Assembly (NCBI GenBank): GCA_008501825.1
Contig: QQUA01000006.1
Location: 124,001 to 188,000, forward strand
Length of the DNA stretch: 64,000 nt
Origin: Planctomycetota bacterium
GTDB taxonomy: Bacteria > Planctomycetota > UBA1135
Reading direction: 5' to 3'
Below the pieces are notes generated by a model. That model was not told where the DNA came from. It ran no database searches and was given only the letters and a program-made list of their open reading frames with translations. This document shows positions 25,201-33,900 of this stretch, piece after piece. Positions within the stretch are counted from its first letter, which is position 1. Each line of letters begins with the position of its first letter. A program made the translations under genes and the position numbers.

Positions 25201-25492
25201 AGAACAAGCTTTTCCCGGGGGTCGAGAGAATTGGTCGATTCCAAGCCGCGGCGGTTGCGGCACCTTGGCCGCAAGCCAAAAGGCTCTTTTCTTTCGCGAC
25301 GGCAATCCCACTTACATGGATCTGGAAAGCGGAGCAGCACCTGCTCCGGTCAACCAAGTCAGCCGGCCGGGTTGCTGGATCAATCTTCTGCCGGCTTGCG
25401 GCCTACTGCTTATCCCGGAAGCTTCTTCCGGTTGCGTATGTTCCTTTCCCCTGCAAACCTCCATGGCCTTTCGAGCTGAATCGGGCACCTGA
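22238..25492 (+). CDS. PQQ-propeller secreted protein with degenerate methyltransferase-like insert
   Basis: 1084 residues from a GTG preceded by AGGA. A short signal-like N-terminus, then PQQ-like beta-propeller repeats, visible in many segments such as ALSLDTGQRVWSFATGG, AFDAESGAQVWQSATPG, AVDAYTGLELWQREF and AMDPDSGDLLWQRQF. A coiled coil sits at about 325-385. Residues about 500-610 break the propeller: LILDCEDTDILQVM, LRLIATHSDPKQVDRLRKEL and LLGVRAQAYLWNP follow the strand order of a SAM methyltransferase, but the Gly-rich loop is lost. The overall plan is known from large planctomycete PQQ proteins. Substrate and cofactor are unknown, and no quinoprotein active-site Cys pair was found, so it may be a scaffold of the BamB type. 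Confidence 0.85.
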   Translation: MPPLSFCGILLSWLGCHLNPSFLQPQEDSWPTYQHDLCRSGVTPNPLPENLELSWVHHPSAAPSPSWPAPADRSFWQRLETVKPRVVYDRTFHPVCDRHRVYYGSSSDDQIHALSLDTGQRVWSFATGGPIRFAPHLIQGRLYAVSDDGFLYCLQAEHGTLINRWRLAPEPDMVIGHGRLISAWPPRTGVAVQEERVLATIGLFPSQGTYAMALNSKQGRIGWQKRLDDLSPQGYLLASKQILYVPTGRTQPFALAVEDGEFLGRFGSPGGSYALLEESFLATGPGNTGQLELSSPISRERLASFPANRMVARGNDAYFQSDRTLTALDRERHQKLTAKLERLDQRRRELRAALDNPKLSLEQKAEKEAAWTRLEAAVEVTQKKLESCLLWHQPSTYSDALILAGNRLYAGGSQGVAAFDAESGAQVWQSATPGTVYGLAAAPHHLLVANERGQILAYGNPSQGPASPTNKPEHPSSIRRPPPPIQEHPLWAWLEQNMANQRGWALILDCEDTDILQVMAEHCRLRLIATHSDPKQVDRLRKELAEASLLGVRAQAYLWNPDHQGLPQQAFRLVFSAKLFFNRKQAELPAEILNWVRPFGGFLLQSPTVNAEAWLQRSSVQDAEVQAKLDFASTIQRGKPAGTGAWTHIYADASNRSCSDDQTVGGSLTLQWFGGPGPSQMVDRHLRTFPPLAAEGRLFIPGQERIVAVDAYTGLELWQREFSGFSRTGIPYDSGAYCLSPTALFVAQHRSCLALDLDDGSLRKEFFLPVSQKESESAEWGWVAFQSGRLFGSLQPQGAARRKQSRQEIVDQYSTRRPLVCGNQLFAMDPDSGDLLWQRQFHPFLNSSLSLSENRIFLVACRSAPELESNGRLSLNHLWQTGADLIALDASHGEVLWSRNLPPLPLEHSLFMSFHQDKLFIVGAYDQGRTTRYGAYAFDSQSGRLLWQQHFSNNRSGIGGDHGEQVHHPVLRGDWLLAEPLAFQTATGEQAFPGGRENWSIPSRGGCGTLAASQKALFFRDGNPTYMDLESGAAPAPVNQVSRPGCWINLLPACGLLLIPEASSGCVCSFPLQTSMAFRAESGT

Positions 25493-25508
25493 ATTTGGAT
25501 TCCGTGAT

Positions 25509-25525
25509 AGGCTTTTTCTAAGCCT
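25509..25525 (+). terminator. Possible weak terminator after the PQQ-propeller gene
   Basis: A 6-bp stem AGGCTT/AAGCCT with a 5-base T-rich loop, 17 bases after the stop at 25492. No T run follows, so termination is uncertain. Confidence 0.35.
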
Positions 25526-25568
25526 CCTTGAGGTTCACCCTCCACGTTCCCTCCCAAGATCCGTAGCC

Positions 25569-27080
25569 ATGGGATTTCCCCTCCCCCCCTCCCTCGGCTT
25601 CTCCGCCCTTTCTTTGCTCCTTCTAGCCCCGGCACTCCAAGCTCAAGGTTCCGCCAATCCTCGCTTGGATGAAGCCGTTCGTTTGTTGCGCTCTCGTCCC
25701 GAGCCAACGGTACGAAGAGGAGCCGAGCTATGTTTGGAAGTCAACAACGAGAAGGCGGTTGAACTTCTATTGGACGTCTTCAACGACCCTCAACCTCACT
25801 ATCGGGACATCGTCTGGGAGGTTTTGCCACGCTTTACCAACCCCTACGTCCATAAGAGAATCGAGTATGAATTGGCCAGCAACAAGCGAAACGGCCGGGT
25901 CCGCCAATGGTGTGCCCAATTGTTGGGCATTTACGGCGACGTTTCCTTGGCTCCGACTTTGGTAAAGGCTCTGAGAGATAAAGAAATTTTCGTTCAAAGG
26001 GCAGCCGCCCGTTCCCTGGGCATGTTGCGGTATGCAAAGGCGGTGAGGGCTTTGGAAAAATCCAGCCGCTCCAAGGACTCCTATCTGCGGGCCAATGCCT
26101 GGGAGGCTCTGGCCCGAATCGAGCCGGAAGCCTACAAGACCAAGTTCCTGAACGCCTTGCAGAAGGACAAGGATGGAGGAACTCGTTGCGCCATGTTGGG
26201 CGTCTTGCCCGAACTTTATCCAGAGGAAGTGGAAAAAGCCTCGGCCCTTGCCTTGCAGGACGACGACTGGCGAGTGCGCTTTCAAGCGGCGGAAAACCTG
26301 GAGAGCATCCAGGTGAAAACTGCGGTCGACTCCTTGATCCGCGCCAGTGAAGATTTGCGACCGGTTGTTCGAACCAGGATCCATGCCGCCGCTCAAAACC
26401 TGACCGGCATGAAATGGACCATGCGCAAGCAATGGGAGGACTGGTGGGACAAGGAAAGGGAGGATTTCCGGTTCCCGGAATCGTCCAGCGCCGAGGCCGA
26501 AGCCCACGCCAGTGCCCAAGCTTCCGCGGAAGCTCAAGCCACCGTGACCTACAACGGCCTGCCGGTGATCAGCGACCACATAGCCTTCCTGGTCGACAAA
26601 AGTTCCGGCATGGGCGAGGGCCTCAAATCGGAACCTCGCTCGAAAGACCGAGCCGCCTTGCGCGAATTGGAAGAAACCCTATCGCGGCTACCGGAAGGCG
26701 TCATGTTCAACATTTATCTGTACGAGGGCAAAGTGGAAGCGATGAACCCGAAAGGGCCCATGGCCTTGAAATCCAAGTCCACCAAACAGGCATTGAAGTT
26801 CGTCGGCGGGCGGCACAACTCCGGCTATAAGGACATCTGGAAGGCGTTGGAAATCGTTGTCCAAGACCCCGAAATTGATACGGTATATCTGTTGTCGTCC
26901 GGGGAACCGGAAATCGGCCTATACGTCCACTGGAACCGGGTCACCGAGCACCTGAAAGAACTCAATCGGTTTCACAAAGTAGTGATTCACACCGTCGCTT
27001 ACAGCGAGATCGAGTGGTACCGCGAGCAAATCCAGAAAATCGCCGAAGCAACCGGCGGAAGCTATGTATGGAAGGAATGA
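25569..27080 (+). CDS. Secreted HEAT-repeat protein with VWA-like domain
   Basis: 503 residues. Signal peptide (LGFSALSLLLLAPALQAQG), then HEAT/Armadillo repeats from about 35 to 290 (helical pairs such as DEAVRLLRS, RNGRVRQWCAQLLGIYGDVS, DKEIFVQRAAARSLGMLRY). An Ala/Glu-rich linker (315-325) leads to a VWA-like domain at about 333-500 opening with HIAFLVDKSSGMGEG, a modified DxSxS metal site. Late segments DTVYLLSSGEPEIGL and VVIHTVAYSE fit the later VWA strands. Such proteins are common secreted planctomycete products. The altered metal site (DKSSG) raises doubt about metal-dependent binding. Function unknown. Confidence 0.82.
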   Translation: MGFPLPPSLGFSALSLLLLAPALQAQGSANPRLDEAVRLLRSRPEPTVRRGAELCLEVNNEKAVELLLDVFNDPQPHYRDIVWEVLPRFTNPYVHKRIEYELASNKRNGRVRQWCAQLLGIYGDVSLAPTLVKALRDKEIFVQRAAARSLGMLRYAKAVRALEKSSRSKDSYLRANAWEALARIEPEAYKTKFLNALQKDKDGGTRCAMLGVLPELYPEEVEKASALALQDDDWRVRFQAAENLESIQVKTAVDSLIRASEDLRPVVRTRIHAAAQNLTGMKWTMRKQWEDWWDKEREDFRFPESSSAEAEAHASAQASAEAQATVTYNGLPVISDHIAFLVDKSSGMGEGLKSEPRSKDRAALRELEETLSRLPEGVMFNIYLYEGKVEAMNPKGPMALKSKSTKQALKFVGGRHNSGYKDIWKALEIVVQDPEIDTVYLLSSGEPEIGLYVHWNRVTEHLKELNRFHKVVIHTVAYSEIEWYREQIQKIAEATGGSYVWKE

Positions 27081-27085
27081 GAGCT

Positions 27086-27541
27086 TTATTCCGGCGCTTG
27101 CAGGCTACGGCCCAACTTCCTGAACAGATCGGAACAAATCTCCTCGACGTCGGAAGCGTCCAGATCGATGCGGCGCCAATCCAAACCCTCTTCCCGTTCC
27201 TCCAAGATCAGGTGGAAGCGGACCGAACTTGCCGCTCCCAGGTTTCGCACGGTGGCTGAGATCCTGCGACGGTAGTCGTTGTCGAAGTCGCCGTCGAAAC
27301 CTCCGCTTTCATCGTATTCGGTATAGACGTTGCCTTCGTCGCGATTGGTCGATTGAATGAGATAGCCTTCGTCTTGCAGCACTTGAATGGTCGCCGACAG
27401 GGCTCGGTCATAGGGAGCCGAGTACTCCCGGGAAGTAATCCGGGATCGCTCGCCGTCATCCAGTTCCGAAAGGTTGGAGGAACAGGCCGCGGCTACCAGC
27501 AGGCCGAAGCCGAAAAGTAGGGTACGAAACGGACGAGTCAT
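27086..27541 (-). CDS. Putative lipoprotein
   Basis: 151 residues. Type II signal peptide with lipobox LVAAAC, so Cys20 should be lipidated. The mature part starts with an acidic linker and shows a compact alpha/beta sequence (PYDRALSATIQVLQDEGYLIQS, NRDEGNVYTEYDES, SSVRFHLILEERE) of the type seen in small outer-membrane lipoproteins. It converges on the HEAT/VWA gene with 5 bases between stops, and is divergent from the sulfatase. No function recognised. Confidence 0.8.
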   Translation of the reverse strand: MTRPFRTLLFGFGLLVAAACSSNLSELDDGERSRITSREYSAPYDRALSATIQVLQDEGYLIQSTNRDEGNVYTEYDESGGFDGDFDNDYRRRISATVRNLGAASSVRFHLILEEREEGLDWRRIDLDASDVEEICSDLFRKLGRSLQAPE

Positions 27542-27663
27542 GGCACTGATTCCACGAGGTCAGGGTCGACAACAGGGCCTTTCCTCTATCGGCTAAATGC
27601 CGCAGAAAACAAAGGCTCCTTTCCCGGCGCCGGCGCGGGAGATCGTGAGATTATCCTTGGAGC

Positions 27664-29004
27664 ATGCTCGGCGCCCTCCTCCTCCTCGCCCTGTTTGGCT
27701 CGCCGGTGGCCCAAGAGCCGGATCAACCTCCGAATCTCATCTTCATCTTGGCCGACGATTTGGGTTATGGAGACTTGGGCTGTTTCGGGCAACGCACGAT
27801 CTCCACGCCGGCCCTGGATCGAATGGCGGAACAGGGCATGCGCCTCACCCATTTCTACGCCGGCTCCACGGTTTGTGCCCCGTCCCGGTGCACGCTGATG
27901 ACCGGCATGCACACCGGCCACTGCCGGGTCCGGGGAAACGGTCGGGTTCCGTTGCAGCCGGACGATTTGACCGTGGCGGAGCTGCTTCAATCCGCCGGCT
28001 ATACCACCGGCCTGATCGGGAAATGGGGGCTCGGTTTAGCGGAAACCACCGGCATTCCCAATTCCCAAGGCTTCGACTATTTCTTCGGTTATTTGAGTCA
28101 AGTGAACGCCCACAACTACTACCCGGAATACTTGTGGCGAAACCAAGAAAAAGTCCTGCTCAAAGGCAACAAAGCCCAGGGCGGGGTTTCTTCCCTCCGC
28201 TCCCAATACTCCCACGACCTCTTCACCGAAGAAGCTATGACCTTCGTGCGGAAGCATCACGATGAGCCGTTCTTTCTTTACTTGGCCTACACCATTCCCC
28301 ACGCCAACAATGAACGCGGGCGCAAGGAAGGCAACGGCATGGAGGTTCCCGATTGGGGTCCCTACGCCGACCGGGAGTGGCCCGAACCGCAAAAAGGTCA
28401 CGCCGCCATGATTCATCGTTTGGATCGGGACGTCGGCCGCCTCCTGACTTTGTTGCAAGATCTGGAAATCGCCTCCCGCACCTTGGTGATCTTCAGCAGT
28501 GACAACGGCCCCCACAAAGAAGGGGGCGCGAAACCGGATTTCTTCGACAGCAATGGAGTTCACAAAGGCATCAAACGGGCCCTCTATGACGGCGGCATTC
28601 GGGTGCCGACCCTGGCATGGTGGCCGGGCACGGTGAAGCCCGGTTCGGTTTGCGACACTCCTGGAGCCTTTTGGGATTTCCTGCCCACCGCCGCCGAGGT
28701 TGCCGGAGTCGAAGTTCCCGAAGGCCTGGACGGAGTTTCGCTGCTGCCCTTGCTACGCGGCGCCGAACTTCCAAAGCGCCCGCCGCTGTACTGGGAATTT
28801 CATGAGCGAGGCTTCCATCAAGCCCTTCGCTTCGGCCCGTGGAAAGCCGTCCGCCGCAAAGCCGGTCCGGTGGAAATTTATCACTTGATCCAAGATCCGG
28901 GGGAGACGAAGAACTTGGCCGAAGGCCAGCCTGAAATCCTGCAACAAGCCCAGGACCTGTTGGCTTCCAGTCGAAGTCCCTCCGAACACTGGCCCGGAAA
29001 ATGA
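27664..29004 (+). CDS. Secreted sulfatase (formylglycine type)
   Basis: 446 residues with a signal peptide (GALLLLALFGSPVAQ). The alkaline-phosphatase-like sulfatase fold is plain: metal-binding DDLGYGDLG near the start, the active-site CAPSRCTLMTG in which Cys becomes formylglycine, GHCRVRGN, TGLIGKWGLG, PFFLYLAYTIPHANN and the metal-binding FSSDNGPHKEGG. It hydrolyses sulfate esters, likely on algal or animal polysaccharides, outside the cytoplasm. The size is typical. It overlaps the hemerythrin-like gene by 4 bases (ATGA). A formylglycine-generating enzyme must be encoded elsewhere. Confidence 0.95.
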   Translation: MLGALLLLALFGSPVAQEPDQPPNLIFILADDLGYGDLGCFGQRTISTPALDRMAEQGMRLTHFYAGSTVCAPSRCTLMTGMHTGHCRVRGNGRVPLQPDDLTVAELLQSAGYTTGLIGKWGLGLAETTGIPNSQGFDYFFGYLSQVNAHNYYPEYLWRNQEKVLLKGNKAQGGVSSLRSQYSHDLFTEEAMTFVRKHHDEPFFLYLAYTIPHANNERGRKEGNGMEVPDWGPYADREWPEPQKGHAAMIHRLDRDVGRLLTLLQDLEIASRTLVIFSSDNGPHKEGGAKPDFFDSNGVHKGIKRALYDGGIRVPTLAWWPGTVKPGSVCDTPGAFWDFLPTAAEVAGVEVPEGLDGVSLLPLLRGAELPKRPPLYWEFHERGFHQALRFGPWKAVRRKAGPVEIYHLIQDPGETKNLAEGQPEILQQAQDLLASSRSPSEHWPGK

Positions 29005-29501
29005 CCACTACCCGTTCCTTTGCCGAATTAGGCCAGCAGCACGAGACCATTCTGGAATTCCTGGCTTGCCATCAAGAAGCCCTGGTCGAGCAGGACTTGC
29101 CCCGCGCCCTAGAAACCTGGCAGCGATTTCGCCGCGCTTTGTTAGCTCACGCCAAGGCCGAGGACGAAGTCTTGCTGCCCCCTTTTGAAGCTTCCGGCGA
29201 AGCTCCCCTCGGGGCCAGCGCCGAATTGATTTACACCGAACATCGAAAAATGCGGCGCCTGCTCGAACGAACCGGCCGGCGCCTGGAGGGTTTGAGTCGA
29301 CACGGACGTCTGGAAGCCAGAACCGTGGTTTTTCTGATCGAGGAAGAGCGGCTGCTGAAGGAGGTCATCGACCATCATGATCGCCGGGAACGCGCCGGCT
29401 TTTTCCCGGCCCTGGACCGACTTTTCACCGGTTCGGAACGGGAACGGCTTTGGTCAGAAGTGGACGCGATTCACGCCGCCGGCGGTTTAGCCGAAGCCTG
29501 A
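29001..29501 (+). CDS. Hemerythrin-like (HHE domain) protein
   Basis: 166 residues, cytoplasmic, all-helical. Metal-ligand candidates occur in the expected helix positions: QQHETILEFL, LLAHAKAEDEVLLPPFE, YTEHRKMRRLL and VIDHHDRRERAGFFPAL. HHE proteins bind a di-iron centre for oxygen, nitric oxide or iron handling. The ATG overlaps the sulfatase stop (ATGA), though the two have no obvious shared chemistry. The 3' end overlaps the convergent potassium channel gene by 31 bases. Confidence 0.87.
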   Translation: MTTTRSFAELGQQHETILEFLACHQEALVEQDLPRALETWQRFRRALLAHAKAEDEVLLPPFEASGEAPLGASAELIYTEHRKMRRLLERTGRRLEGLSRHGRLEARTVVFLIEEERLLKEVIDHHDRRERAGFFPALDRLFTGSERERLWSEVDAIHAAGGLAEA

Positions 29502-30409
29502 GCCGGAGGTAAAATCGGCGTTCCACCGGCTTGGGGCTGCAACCAGTGAAATCGAGAGTAGTCCGCATGGACTCGGCCATCGGCACCGGTGCTTAACATG
29601 TCGGCGAATCGGTAACCCCACCAAATCTCCCGAGCGACGTAGGAGCGGCGGGAACTCACCGGTTGTGCCAAGGTGTCGTCCAAGCCACTGACCACCACGA
29701 CGATTTCCGCCTGACAAGCCTCCATGCTTTCTTTGGACATGCCATTCAGAGGGCTGTCCTCCCCCAAAGTATGGATAACGGTCCAACTCAAGGCGAAAAG
29801 AGGCGTTTCCGGACGAGTGACCGGCAACTCCTTGAATTGCCGCAATTGTTCACCCTCAGCCGAATGGCGGGTGGTCACCAAAATCACTTTTACCGAAGCG
29901 TCCAGGATTTCATTGGCTCGTTGATTGCCGATGCGCACCATGAAACAAGGCTGGCCGTCTCGATCCGCCACGCAAGCCACTCTCGAGAACATCACCCGGG
30001 CCGTGGGACGAGCGAATTTAGCGAACATCAAACCGGTAACTAGGGCGGTACCCAACAGGCCGGTAAAAGCCTCCACCGCCACAACCATGTGACCGTACAA
30101 GTTGGCTGGGGCCAAGTTGCCGTATCCAATGGTGGAAAGAGTTTGAACGCTGAAGAAAAAAGCGTCGCTGAAAGACCCCGGCCGGGCGTTGTCGATGCAG
30201 GGGCCGCCGAGCAAAAAGGCAACGGTGAAGGCCAGATTCAGGGCCAGATAGGCACCGACCACCAAACCGAGAAACTGGGGCCAAGAAACCCGCAGCAGGA
30301 AGTGGAATAAATCCTTCAGGGGATGGGTCCCTCTACCCGAAGCCCGGATTCGAAAACTTCCGTCAGGCCCAATGGCCCGGAAGGCATCCCAAGTGGCTGG
30401 CCGATCCAT
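29471..30409 (-). CDS. Inward-rectifier (KirBac-type) potassium channel
   Basis: 312 residues from the ATG at 30409, chosen because AGGA lies 8 bases before it; upstream in-frame ATGs at 30418, 30439 and 30550 have weaker sites. It has an amphipathic slide helix (FHFLLRVSWPQFLG), an outer helix, the pore with selectivity filter TIGYG (93-97), an inner helix (VVAVEAFTGLLGTALVTGLMFAKF) and a C-terminal Ig-like Kir domain with FMVRIGNQRAN. It conducts potassium across the inner membrane. Length is typical of KirBac. The orphan PG-binding gene starts 170 bases away, divergently. Confidence 0.93.
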   Translation of the reverse strand: MDRPATWDAFRAIGPDGSFRIRASGRGTHPLKDLFHFLLRVSWPQFLGLVVGAYLALNLAFTVAFLLGGPCIDNARPGSFSDAFFFSVQTLSTIGYGNLAPANLYGHMVVAVEAFTGLLGTALVTGLMFAKFARPTARVMFSRVACVADRDGQPCFMVRIGNQRANEILDASVKVILVTTRHSAEGEQLRQFKELPVTRPETPLFALSWTVIHTLGEDSPLNGMSKESMEACQAEIVVVVSGLDDTLAQPVSSRRSYVAREIWWGYRFADMLSTGADGRVHADYSRFHWLQPQAGGTPILPPAQASAKPPAA

Positions 30410-30579
30410 AAGCTTCATCCTAAAAGAGAAGCTGGCCATCCGCCGGGATGGGAAAATAAGCCGGAACCTTGGAAAATGGGGCCGCGTCCTTCTCTTGACG
30501 ACAGTCTTTGTAGGTTCACCGGCCGGCCGCCTGGTTTGCGCCGACTTCAACTTTCACTCTTGCCAACCCCCGGCAACCC

Positions 30580-30909
30580 ATGGACGGAAACCTGGAAATC
30601 CACAAATCGGTCGGTATTTGCAGTTTTAACCTTTTGGAGGACGTCCTTTGCGTTCAGAGGGCATTGAACCGGCTGCCCATGGAGCAAGGCGGCCCGATGG
30701 TTTCGATTCCGGAGGACGGGAAAGCCGGTCCGGTCACCCGCAGGGCTATTCGGCTGTTTCAAGCCTTCCACTTCGGCTGGGATCAAGCCGATGGCTGCAT
30801 GACGCCACAAGGCCAGAGCTGGAAACGCCTGCAACACTGCCTGGCCGGCACCGATTCGGCCGCACCCACTCCCCATAGAAACGAGATGGAACCGGAATCC
30901 ATGGGTTAA
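30580..30909 (+). CDS. Orphan peptidoglycan-binding-domain protein
   Basis: 109 residues. About 20-85 follows the PG_binding_1 pattern: VQRALNRLP, SIPEDGKAGPVTRRAIRLFQAFHFG. No signal peptide and no catalytic partner domain are present, while domains of this type normally sit beside amidases or other wall enzymes. The protein might act in the cytoplasm, or the true start could be elsewhere. A hairpin overlaps its stop. Confidence 0.65.
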   Translation: MDGNLEIHKSVGICSFNLLEDVLCVQRALNRLPMEQGGPMVSIPEDGKAGPVTRRAIRLFQAFHFGWDQADGCMTPQGQSWKRLQHCLAGTDSAAPTPHRNEMEPESMG

Positions 30910-30936
30910 GGGAAACCAGGCCTCGCCGCTCCCTTA
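30907..30936. terminator. Possible bidirectional hairpin between convergent genes
   Basis: Perfect 7-bp inverted repeat TAAGGGA/TCCCTTA with a 16-base spacer. It includes the stop of the PG-binding-domain gene and lies 9 bases short of the opposite stop at 30945. No T run. Confidence 0.35.
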
Positions 30937-30944
30937 GCCAAGGC

Positions 30945-33900
30945 TCAACTCCAGTTCGCGATCAGGATCAGGCTCTGATCTTCCTCCAAAACCAAGTCCT
31001 GGTCCAGTTTCACCGTGACCGCGGCTTGGTTTTGCCGCCAGTGGAAGTCCAGCCGACCTTCCGGTCCGCTAATTCGTAGCGCTTGCGCCTGGCAATCGGG
31101 AGGAAGTTCGATTTCCAATATCCTCAATTGGAGTTGTCCCCAGGCCAGGTGGATCCGGCATTCCTGCTGGCCTTCTCGTTGGAATTGAAGGAAGGATCCC
31201 CAGCCCTCGGCGGCGGTAAAGGGAGCGCGGAAGTTTTCCGGCTGCAGGCGCGGCGCGAAGCCGAGCATTTTCTGCGGGCCGTGATATCGGAAGCCGCACA
31301 AGCCGATGAAAACTCCCCAACTCGCCAAAGCGCGGGCATAGTGATCGCCGCATTCGATTTCATTCCAAGGATTGCGCTTGGAAGCGGCGTAACGTTCGTG
31401 AATCCCGCGGCAAATGGCCAGGGCTTCCAACACCATGCCTTCGTGAATCATATGAGCCGCGACTTGGTACTCGATTCCGGTCCAGACCTCGTCCCGGTAG
31501 CGGGTGGACTCTCGCCCGAGATGCCGGCTTTTCGGCCAGGTACACAAGAACAAACCGGCTTCGCCAGGCCTGGCAAACCATCGCTCCGGCGGATGAGCCT
31601 CGTTCTGTGGGCCGACGTCCGGCGCCCAGCAATACTTCCAGATGGAAGCAAGGGCTTTCTTCACTGATTCTTGCGGATAGAGGTAGCCCAGGCCAAGCTG
31701 GTGAGCCCAAAATTGGCCGAACAATTGATCGGCAAGGCATCCATCGCCGTACTGATGTTTCGGGTGTTTTTGAAGATCCACTTCCTGAGTGAAATATTCG
31801 CCGTTAAACAACCTTTCCATGGTCAACCGCCTTCCCGATTCGAATAGCCGGCCGCATTCCTCGGCAAATTCTTGATCGCCGATTTCGCCCGCCATCATTT
31901 CAGCGGCCCGCAAGGCGCCTAAATAAAGCGAACCAACCATCGTGTTGGCGCCGTAATAATCAATGTCGTAAGTATTGTGCTGTTTTCCTTCGAGCAAACC
32001 GTTGGCTTTACCCCCGGAGCCAGCGGAATCTTGGCCGATCAAGAATTGCAGAGCCTTCTTGATCTCGCTCCAGTTTCGTTCCAGGAAGTCTTCATCTCCG
32101 GACATTTGATGCTCGCGATAGGCTTTAAGCACATATCCCGCTTGGGAGTCGCCCGCCCAGTAAAAGTTTGCACCTCGAAAGCTGATTTCACCGCTTTCCT
32201 GATTGAAGCCCTCTCCAGCCTGGAAATCTTGAAGTTCCCGAACCGAGCGCTCCAGCTCGGGGAACAAGCGAGCGAGCGTCTGAGCATAATTCCAAACGTG
32301 CCCGCAAGTTCCATGACAACAGCCCACGCCTTCAAAGGCCCAAAAACGACCGTTGCGCCACCACTGGCAGGTTGAACTTGCCAAGATGGACGTCGTAGAT
32401 CCGATTCGGTCCAACAGCCAGAGCGGCAAGCTGCTTTGATAAAAGTGCCGGTGCCACGTTTGGGTTTGTGCTTGCAGCCGGTCAAAATGTTGGGCCACGT
32501 AGGCAGAAACTTCACCGGCGTTACGAAATCGACGTGCATATTGATGACTGACTCGTCGTCCTAATTGGTGAAGATTGGGAAAGTGCCAGCACAAAAGAAA
32601 TTGCAGTTGGCGCCGCTCCCCGGGCTGCAAACGAAGCGGAGCGTGCAAGGCTGCAAACAGCTTGTCAGCCAAGGCGCCTTCCTTTAGCTCCGATGCTGCA
32701 GGAAATTCAGCCCCGTTCCAACGATCGGGCTCAGGAAAGCCGGCCCAGGCCCGGACATCTTCCGGAGGATTCAACAAACCAAAGGACATGGTGCCGAAGT
32801 CGGCCTGCTCAACCAGCATGCCGTGATTCATCGGTCTTGGCTGATCCCGAAACTCGATTTGATCCACGTTTATGTGGCCCCAGCCGCCGGTAACTTCGTC
32901 AACGATGACCAAGCGCGCCCGTTTTCCAAGCCAAGGCGTCAGATTCCAATTGCGGGTCCGCAGCCTTTCTTGGTTGCGCCCATGAGCACTTAAGACCACC
33001 TCGCCGTCAACTTCCAAGTTCATGCAAGTCTTGTTCGGATGCTGGCCACCTCCGATCAGGAAACTCAGATACGGTCGCTCGATTTTGAAAGTGGGAGAAA
33101 TCAATCGCCCGGTGAGAGTGTCGTCTCCTCCCAAATAAGTGTTCACTAGGCCTTTACCTTCGAATCCGGAAACCTGTTGCTGTTTGGGAAGAGTGCCGGT
33201 CGCCGGACGCTCACCGAAGGCTTGCCCCTCCCGCTTCCATTGGCCGTAATTTCCTCCCTCAAAGTCCGCGAATACTTGGGGCGGTCGACCGGATTCAGGC
33301 GACGGAGCTTGCGGCTCGGCTTCTAGCAGCACCTTCAGCGACCCCGTGGATCGGCTCACTCGGTTTCGAAGAACTCCAACAAAATCCGAAGCGCTTTTGT
33401 GGGCTACCGCATTTTGTAAATAACCCAAGATGCCTAGGTCCACCGCCTTGTCGCTGTGGTTTTCCAATTCGAACGATAAAACGGTCACCGGAAGAGCGGA
33501 GTCTTCAGCGTTCAGCGGAATAAAGGGCGAAAAAGCGGTCAACTCCACCCGGATCGGCACCTCGCCATGTTCGTATTTCACCCGACCGAAAGGGTATTCA
33601 CCCCGAAACGCGACTTCGGGAAAACCGGCCTGATCCAAACTCCGCCGCTTCCAAGTATCTCCCTCTTTCCATTGCAACCAAAATCCGTGTTCCACTTGCA
33701 AATGAGGGACGAATTGATTGACGTTCTGAACGTTGGTTTGAGCGCTTCGACCTTCGCGGAAATTGACTTGACCGTAGCCGGTGTTGTGGTTGCTGTTGAA
33801 CAAATCCCAACAACCCAAGCGGCCGTCCCCGAGTAAATAGAGTTGGCCGGTGCAAATTCCGCCGATCGGCATGCCCACGGTGGATAAGGCTTTGCCCCGA

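Noticed and set aside
25767..26579. 270-codon minus-strand frame within the HEAT/VWA gene
   Set aside because: The plus strand encodes clear HEAT repeats; the minus frame shows only shadow composition.
27597..28265. 222-codon plus-strand frame overlapping the sulfatase in another phase
   Set aside because: The sulfatase active-site motif fixes the real frame.
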